The notes under the pieces: model-generated | Told to the model about the DNA's origin: nothing | What the model saw: the letters and a program-made list of their open reading frames with translations, nothing else | Database searches by the model: none | Part shown: piece by piece, positions 59,109 to 64,000 of the stretch | Numbering within the stretch: the stretch's first letter is position 1 | Layout: each line of letters begins with the position of its first letter | NCBI GenBank assembly: GCA_947499155.1 | Contig: CANMND010000004.1 | Coordinates: 140,633 to 204,632 of the forward strand | Direction of reading: 5' to 3' | Origin: an uncultured Sphingomonadales bacterium | Lineage (GTDB): Bacteria > Pseudomonadota > Alphaproteobacteria > Sphingomonadales > Rhodothalassiaceae | Length of the DNA stretch: 64,000 nt | Translations under genes and position numbers: made by a program

Positions 59109-59243
59109 TCAAGCTGACAGGCGCTTCCGCCCTTTGGCCCGGCGAGCGCGCAGAATGTTGCGGCCACCCACGGTTGCCTTGCGGGCACGAAATCCGTGGC
59201 GGCGCTTGCGTACGATTTTGCTCGGTTGATATGTCCGCTTCAC
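59109..59243 (-). CDS. rpmH: 50S ribosomal protein L34
   Basis: A 44-residue, extremely basic protein with the invariant L34 pattern [20 protein letters not shown], followed by GGRNIL and RKRLSA at the end. It starts with GTG (59243), with GGAG eight bases upstream; family start codons are normally read as Met. It heads the rpmH-rnpA-yidD-yidC block. It was found by direct translation because it is too short for a routine size cut-off. Confidence 0.97.
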   Translation of the reverse strand: MKRTYQPSKIVRKRRHGFRARKATVGGRNILRARRAKGRKRLSA

Positions 59244-59858
59244 GATTGTAACTCCATCCGACAGGCAAAGATGGCGCAGGGTCTGCCTGCTCCATCAAGA
59301 TTTCAAGGGCGTTTCTAAGCATTTTGTTGAACTGAAGTCAACTGCGATCATGTCTCTTTTGTAAAAGTTGCGTCAGCCCTTGCGCACTCCTGTTCGAGCT
59401 TTCTTGTAGGGGGGTTCTGTATCCCTTTAAGTGGCAGGCGATAATGCGTGCAATCAAGATTAAAATCTCTTGCTAAGATTGCCGATCAGCGCAGAGTGTG
59501 TCACACTTTGAAATGTTACAAGCAAACTCAAGTTTGGCTCAACAGGGCCGAGGGGGAACGGGAGCATTTGCATACTAAAAAACAAGGTGGGGCGCTTTAA
59601 TATTGGAATTTCAGGGTTGACTGCACGGACTGGCAGTTCGGCCTTGGCTATACCTGCGCCTGAGGCATGACTTGGGCTTGTGCGTTTGTCAGATGTTGAC
59701 GCCAAGGCTGTCCATGTTGACCGGATCCAGTATTTTCTGCTTGCATTCCCTAGCATAAATAAAAAGGTAACAGGTTTGTTTTTAATGAATGACTTATCCA
59801 CTGACGAGCATGGCTATGTGCTGGTCTAAGTGAAAAGACGAGGTAACTGGTACGCACA
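59244..59858. other. 615-bp region without recognisable gene
   Basis: The stretch between divergent rpmH and the histidine kinase gene is long for this chromosome segment. An open minus-strand frame (59460-59801) has unnatural Ser/Thr/Pro-rich content and is not accepted. A near-consensus DnaA box (TTATCCACT, 59794-59802) occurs once. It may hold promoters for both neighbours or an untranslated RNA, but no clear fold or known RNA family was recognised. Confidence 0.4.
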
Positions 59859-61274
59859 ATGGTACAAGCAGGGGGTATATTGCGCAGTAGTCTGTCATCA
59901 CGTTTGCTGCTTTTTACTGTTTGCTTCGTAATGATAGTCGAGGTGTTTGTCTATGTGCCATCCGTTGCGCAGTTCCGTCGCGGTTACATTGAGCAACGCC
60001 TTATAGCAGCTCACATTGCAGGCCTTTCCCTGGCTGAAGCACCGGGTCATGCTGTCAGCACAGCTCTGGAACAGACTCTGCTGGATACGGCTGGCGTTAA
60101 GGCGGTGTATCTTACACTTGATGATGAACGGCGCCTGATGCTGGGCGGTGCTCTGCCTCCTGATATCGACGTATATTATGACATGCGGAATGTGGGTGTA
60201 AGCGACTTGATCCTGGACGCCTTTGCAACGCTTGCGCGGCGCGGTCTTGGTACAATCCAGATATATGACGCACTCCAGGGCGATCTTGAGGGCCAGGGCA
60301 TTGCTGTCATCATGGATGAGTCCGCGCTTTTCAAAGCCATGGTAGTCTATTCACGAAATATCATGCTTTTGTCGGTTTTGATTTCGATTGTCACGGCCAG
60401 TCTCGTTTACTTTTCACTCAATTGGCTCCTTGTAAAGCCCATGAGGCGCATAACCCAATCCATGGTGTCTTTCAGGCGTCGTCCGGATGATCCCGAGCGG
60501 TCACTTGTCCCTTCAACCCGGCTTGACGAGGTTGGCATTGCAGAGCGGGAACTCGCCCGCATGCAGGAAGATCTGCGCCACGCACTCAATCAGCAGCGCC
60601 GCCTGGCAAGTCTTGGAGCTGCCGTCAGCAAGGTCAACCATGATCTGCGAAACATTCTGGCAACGGCGCAGCTTTCATCGGACCGGCTTTTGCTTGTGGA
60701 TGATCCGGCGGTCCGCGATATGTCGGGACGTCTGATTTCTGCGATTGATCGGGCCATTGCTCTTTGCGAGAGGACCTTGAAATATGGACGCGCCGATGAG
60801 GCGGTGCCGGAAAAGCGATCCTTTGCCTTGCGCGGCCTGTTAGAAGATGTTGCCGGATTTCTTGGGCTAGACACTCCTGAAAGCGCTGTTCATTTTGATA
60901 TTGAGGTCCCGGACGGATTTATGATCCACGTGGATTCTGGTCAGATGTTTCGGGTATTGCTGAATTTGTGCCGGAATGCTTTGAATGCTCTGGGTGGAAT
61001 TAATACACGCGGCGGAGTCATACGGGTGTCGGCCGAAAGCGCTGATGGGGTCACGACTTTACATGTGTCTGATAACGGTCCGGGGCTCCCCTTGAAAACG
61101 CAAGAGAACCTGTTCGTGCCGTTTTTGGGTTCGACTGGTGCCCATGGAACAGGCCTGGGGCTTGCCATTGTTGCAGAGCTGGTAGCCCTTAATGGCGGGC
61201 AGGTGCGTCTGGAACAAACAGGTCCTGCCGGTACCACGTTTCGTATCGATCTTCCGGCTGCAAAAAAATCCTGA
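59859..61274 (+). CDS. Membrane sensor histidine kinase
   Basis: 471 residues with membrane helices at about 14-35 and 168-190 around a periplasmic sensor of about 130 residues. A HAMP-like linker precedes the H-box VNHDLRN (His near 265). The ATPase has the N-box CRNALNAL, a G1 box (SDNGPGLP) and G2 (GTGLGLAI). It should phosphorylate a response regulator, but none is encoded beside it, so it is an orphan kinase. The signal is unknown. The start codon lacks a well-placed ribosome-binding site, so the N-terminus is slightly uncertain. Confidence 0.9.
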   Translation: MVQAGGILRSSLSSRLLLFTVCFVMIVEVFVYVPSVAQFRRGYIEQRLIAAHIAGLSLAEAPGHAVSTALEQTLLDTAGVKAVYLTLDDERRLMLGGALPPDIDVYYDMRNVGVSDLILDAFATLARRGLGTIQIYDALQGDLEGQGIAVIMDESALFKAMVVYSRNIMLLSVLISIVTASLVYFSLNWLLVKPMRRITQSMVSFRRRPDDPERSLVPSTRLDEVGIAERELARMQEDLRHALNQQRRLASLGAAVSKVNHDLRNILATAQLSSDRLLLVDDPAVRDMSGRLISAIDRAIALCERTLKYGRADEAVPEKRSFALRGLLEDVAGFLGLDTPESAVHFDIEVPDGFMIHVDSGQMFRVLLNLCRNALNALGGINTRGGVIRVSAESADGVTTLHVSDNGPGLPLKTQENLFVPFLGSTGAHGTGLGLAIVAELVALNGGQVRLEQTGPAGTTFRIDLPAAKKS

Positions 61275-61278
61275 TCCG

Positions 61279-62526
61279 TTAGGATTGTTCGCTATCAGCA
61301 CTTGTTTGGGCTTTTGTCCGGCGGGGATTCGGACTTTCGCCGGTCTGGCTTACCAGCCCGAGCCAGCGGGCGGCAGGCGCAATCGTCCAGCCTTGGAAAA
61401 CCAGCGAGGATACAACAATCACAAACACGACATTGAAGAAATCCACCGTAATTGGCCCATCGGTTATGACTGGCAGAATTGCCAGATAGATAGGAACGGC
61501 GCCCCTGAGTCCAACCCAGCCTAAAAACACGTTCTCTTTCGGACGAAAATTCAAAGGGAATGTACAGAGATAAACGGCAAGTGGGCGGGCGACCAGCATG
61601 AGGAATGCAGCGACACCAAGGGCACCTGTCAATATGGTGGGCAGCGCGCTTGGCCTGACCAGAAGACCCAGCATCAGGAACAGTCCGATCTGGCTTAACC
61701 ACTGCAAGCCTTCATGGAAGTGCAAAATCCGCTCTAATGGACGTGTAAGCTGCCCGGCCATAACCAGTCCGCAAAGATAGACCGCAAGAAATCCGCTGCC
61801 CCCCACCAAAGAGGTTCCGGCATAAAGGGCAAGTGCGCCGGCCAGTGCCATTGGCGGATAAAGTCCAGGTCTAAGGCGTATCTTGTCGAGTAACCAGGAC
61901 AGGCCATAGCCACCGGCAAAACCGGCCACGAGCCCCAGGCCCAATTGCATAAAAAGTAGAGGAATAAAGCTGTCAAAGGCGGACAGACTGATTCCATCGC
62001 CAGAATTAACAAGAACTGTCAGGGCAAGGGTAAGGAAAATAGCCGTAGGATCATTGAGACCAGATTCAAGCACCAGCGTGTTTTGCAGGCGGGGTTGCAG
62101 GCCAATGCGGCTTTGTTGAATGAGCAAGAATGTGGCAGCAGCATCTGTCGAGCCAACTACGGCCCCCAGCAAAAGGCCATGTTCAAGAGGAATGCCCAAA
62201 ATATAGCTGGCAGGTACTCCGACAATAGTGGCCGTCAGTACAACGCCGATGGTTGCAAGCAGAATGGCGGGAAGCCGTGCGCCCTTTAGCCTGCGAATGT
62301 CAGTTTCCAGTCCACCTGCGAACAATATGATCGCAAGAGCGACGCTGCCCAAGGTATGGGCGGCCTGGAAATCCGAAAAGAGCACCTGTCCGGGACCATC
62401 TTCACCCATCAGCATTCCGGCAATCAGGACAATCAGAAGGATGGGAGCTCCCAATCTGCGCGACACAGGGATCAGCAAAAATCCCATGAAGACAAGTAGA
62501 CTGGAGAGCAGAAGTAGTTTTTCCAT
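61279..62526 (-). CDS. Cation/proton antiporter (CPA1-like)
   Basis: 415 residues with about 12-13 membrane helices. The ion-binding region has GSTDAAATFLLIQ and LESGLNDPTAIFL, the ND-type pair of CPA1 exchangers. It resembles NhaP2/CvrA potassium/proton antiporters but lacks their cytoplasmic TrkA-C domain. It would exchange Na+ or K+ for protons at the inner membrane. It is convergent with the kinase gene, only four bases between stops. Confidence 0.9.
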   Translation of the reverse strand: MEKLLLLSSLLVFMGFLLIPVSRRLGAPILLIVLIAGMLMGEDGPGQVLFSDFQAAHTLGSVALAIILFAGGLETDIRRLKGARLPAILLATIGVVLTATIVGVPASYILGIPLEHGLLLGAVVGSTDAAATFLLIQQSRIGLQPRLQNTLVLESGLNDPTAIFLTLALTVLVNSGDGISLSAFDSFIPLLFMQLGLGLVAGFAGGYGLSWLLDKIRLRPGLYPPMALAGALALYAGTSLVGGSGFLAVYLCGLVMAGQLTRPLERILHFHEGLQWLSQIGLFLMLGLLVRPSALPTILTGALGVAAFLMLVARPLAVYLCTFPLNFRPKENVFLGWVGLRGAVPIYLAILPVITDGPITVDFFNVVFVIVVSSLVFQGWTIAPAARWLGLVSQTGESPNPRRTKAQTSADSEQS

Positions 62527-62636
62527 TTAGACGATCCGTGCCAGAGGTGGAGGCATAGGTGGGACTTAGCACATAATGTCGTATTTTAGTGTGTAAAGGG
62601 TGGACAATAGCGGAAAAATTGGCGTCTGGCACCCGG

Positions 62637-63560
62637 TCAATATCTGCGAGACATCATGTCTGGTGATATTGGCATGTCGGCGATAGCGTTCGCCGTTCTG
62701 TGTGCGATTGCGACATGCAGGTTGTTTTGGGCGCGGGTACGCCTGTCATGTTCCTCAAACAAGGAGCGGACCCCATTGTTGGGAAAAACAGTCGTGTCTT
62801 TCACGCCACAAGGTGTCACAGCCTGCAGGTTGCTGCCCACTTTGTAGGTCATGTTCGACGTGGCACGAATCCTGTCGCTGGCAACAATCCTTCCACGCAT
62901 CAGAAGCTGAAGCCTAATGTCATAGTGTGCACTTATCAGGCGCGTTTCTTCTGTGAAACGGGCTATTTCCATGCGGTCACAGCGTATGAGCTGATTTTTC
63001 CACAAGCGTTTTGGATATTTCTTTTCACGCAGCTTACTGTTTTTGACAGTTTCCCGAAATGTCACCGGCTCTGATGTGACTTCGAGGACGGCATCAGCCT
63101 TTCGCGGCGACCGAACCAGCCGGATATGGGCGGGAAGGCTGTCAAGAAGGCTCCCGGTCAGATCTTGTGCCAGAATTCGATTGTCGCGGACATGGACATA
63201 AAGGGTGAGGGCATGACGTTCCAGCCAGCCATCATAAAAGCCCGGCCAGTTGTTCGCCACATAGGCGCGTGCGGCAGGTGCATCATACCAATGGATATAG
63301 TGCAGGCTGTCATAGAAAAGGCCATGCTCTGGAGCCTGGGGCGGCAATCGGTCAAGGCGGTTGATAAAATTGTGGCTCAGGGCATCTGGCGTGAAACGTG
63401 CCTGCGCCAGACCTTCATGAAACCAGGCGCGGTCATCAGGGTCTTGCCAGCCGTGCTCACCCGATGAGCCATGGCTTCCAGCCGGGGGGACTGAATAAGG
63501 TCTGGGGCCATCTGAGGTAACACAGGCGGTACAGAGCAATACCAGCAGCGCTATCCCCAT
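62637..63560 (-). CDS. Putative lipoprotein of unknown function
   Basis: 307 residues. The N-terminus is a short hydrophobic segment ending LLCTAC, an imperfect lipobox with Cys13 as the possible lipid anchor; the lack of a basic N-terminus is odd. The mature part is soluble and histidine-, arginine- and tyrosine-rich, with a mixed strand/helix pattern from about 125. No domain was recognised. The gene is alone on the minus strand between the antiporter and pyrF genes. Confidence 0.7.
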   Translation of the reverse strand: MGIALLVLLCTACVTSDGPRPYSVPPAGSHGSSGEHGWQDPDDRAWFHEGLAQARFTPDALSHNFINRLDRLPPQAPEHGLFYDSLHYIHWYDAPAARAYVANNWPGFYDGWLERHALTLYVHVRDNRILAQDLTGSLLDSLPAHIRLVRSPRKADAVLEVTSEPVTFRETVKNSKLREKKYPKRLWKNQLIRCDRMEIARFTEETRLISAHYDIRLQLLMRGRIVASDRIRATSNMTYKVGSNLQAVTPCGVKDTTVFPNNGVRSLFEEHDRRTRAQNNLHVAIAHRTANAIADMPISPDMMSRRY

Positions 63561-63639
63561 AAGGCGCGCTTGCCATAAGACAGTTGAGGCAGAAAAAATT
63601 ACAAATCCCCTTCCGATTCAATTTCCTCCAGCTCAGTGT

Positions 63640-63653
63640 AGTATAACTATACT
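63640..63653 (-). promoter_or_regulatory. Palindromic TATA sequence before the lipoprotein gene
   Basis: AGTATA-AC-TATACT is an inverted repeat 80-93 bases upstream of the start codon. On the minus strand it provides -10-like TATAGT and TATACT, and may be a promoter with an operator. The -35 is weak. Confidence 0.3.
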
Positions 63654-63688
63654 GTCATTTGGATGAACAGGGCGCACCAAGGTAATGA

Positions 63689-64000
63689 TCAGATTTCAGT
63701 GATGGATTCGATAATCGCGTGGGCAGCTGCTGACGGGTCTTCGGCCTGCGTGATGGGGCGCCCGACCACGATCACATTTGCTCCTGCATCAATGGCCTCT
63801 TCTGGAGTCATAAACCGTTTTTGGTCATCGGCGGCGCTGCCTTTTGGGCGAATTCCAGGGACGACCAGTTTGAAATCACGGCCTGCTATGGAGCGGACTG
63901 TAGAAATTTCATGAGGGGCGCAGACGACACCATCAAGGCCGGATTTCTCGGACAGGCGAGCCAGCCTTGCCACCACTTTGTGGGCTGAACCTTGCATGCC
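63689..64000 (-). CDS. pyrF: Orotidine 5'-phosphate decarboxylase (5' part beyond window)
   Basis: The C-terminal 104 codons of PyrF are present and the frame continues through the right edge. The typical segments GLDGVVCAPHEI, VVPGIRPKG, DQKRFMTPEEAI and GANVIVVGRPIT are intact; the last two form the phosphate-binding end of the TIM barrel. It catalyses the final step of UMP synthesis. The catalytic Asp-Lys-Asp motif lies outside the window. Confidence 0.95.
   Translation of the reverse strand, partial: GMQGSAHKVVARLARLSEKSGLDGVVCAPHEISTVRSIAGRDFKLVVPGIRPKGSAADDQKRFMTPEEAIDAGANVIVVGRPITQAEDPSAAAHAIIESITEI

Noticed and set aside
59460-59801. A 113-codon minus-strand open frame in the gene-poor region
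   Set aside because: Composition is unlike real proteins here (Ser, Thr and Pro rich, no domain pattern), and there is no ribosome-binding site.
59794-59802. A DnaA-box-like TTATCCACT near rpmH, suggesting a replication origin
   Set aside because: Only one box was seen, with no cluster, no AT-rich unwinding element and no dnaA gene nearby.
1-64000. CRISPR arrays, prophage genes, rRNA genes and intact insertion sequences
   Set aside because: None was found: no regularly spaced repeats, phage structural genes, rRNA signatures or paired terminal repeats with a full transposase.

Overview
The window is a stretch of alphaproteobacterial chromosome. The strongest clues are a GcrA cell-cycle regulator, GANTC sites beside it, a complete ccmABCDEFGHI cytochrome c maturation cluster in one direction, a SUF operon led by an IscR-type Rrf2 regulator, and the rpmH-rnpA-yidD-yidC-engB-argB block. 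I cannot name the genus from sequence alone.

Layout. Positions 1-10014 (minus strand) form a defence operon: hsdM, hsdS and hsdR of a Type I restriction-modification system, followed without a gap by an OLD-family ATPase/TOPRIM nuclease and a UvrD-type helicase, the pair that defines Gabija. All four gene junctions overlap or nearly touch, so the five genes are probably one transcript. The helicase runs off the left edge. The island lies beside the 3' end of a tRNA-Ser(GGA) gene (10532-10621), with a possible degraded transposase fragment between.

From 10.6 kb rightward the content is mostly housekeeping. It holds a periplasmic TonB-C-terminal-domain protein, a DMT exporter, a chemoreceptor with a hexanucleotide repeat at its stop codon, lepA, a methyltransferase, and rpmI-rplT-pheS-pheT with a good promoter and an internal terminator. 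Next come a TraB/GumN protein, a small protein of unknown function, and the suf operon (iscR-like regulator, sufBCDS, sufT, sufA) ending in HMG-CoA lyase. These are followed by gcrA, an orphan ABC-2 permease, a secreted protein that looks like a tandem alpha/beta-barrel domain, argD-argF-hslO, convergent argE, the ccm operon, aconitase, and a DUF481 outer-membrane protein.

The right third carries an RND efflux pump whose promoter contains a perfect 13-bp inverted repeat. It also has a ZIP metal transporter preceded by a Zur-box-like sequence, then argB, engB, yidC, yidD, rnpA and rpmH. After these lie a 615-bp gene-poor stretch, an orphan sensor histidine kinase, a cation/proton antiporter, a putative lipoprotein, and the 3' part of pyrF cut by the right edge.

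Functionally, the SUF operon builds Fe-S clusters (used, for example, by aconitase), the ccm operon attaches haem to c-type cytochromes, and argB, argD, argE and argF supply four arginine-biosynthesis steps from separate transcripts. The most notable system is the apparent co-operonic Type I R-M plus Gabija locus. No CRISPR array, prophage or intact insertion sequence was seen.
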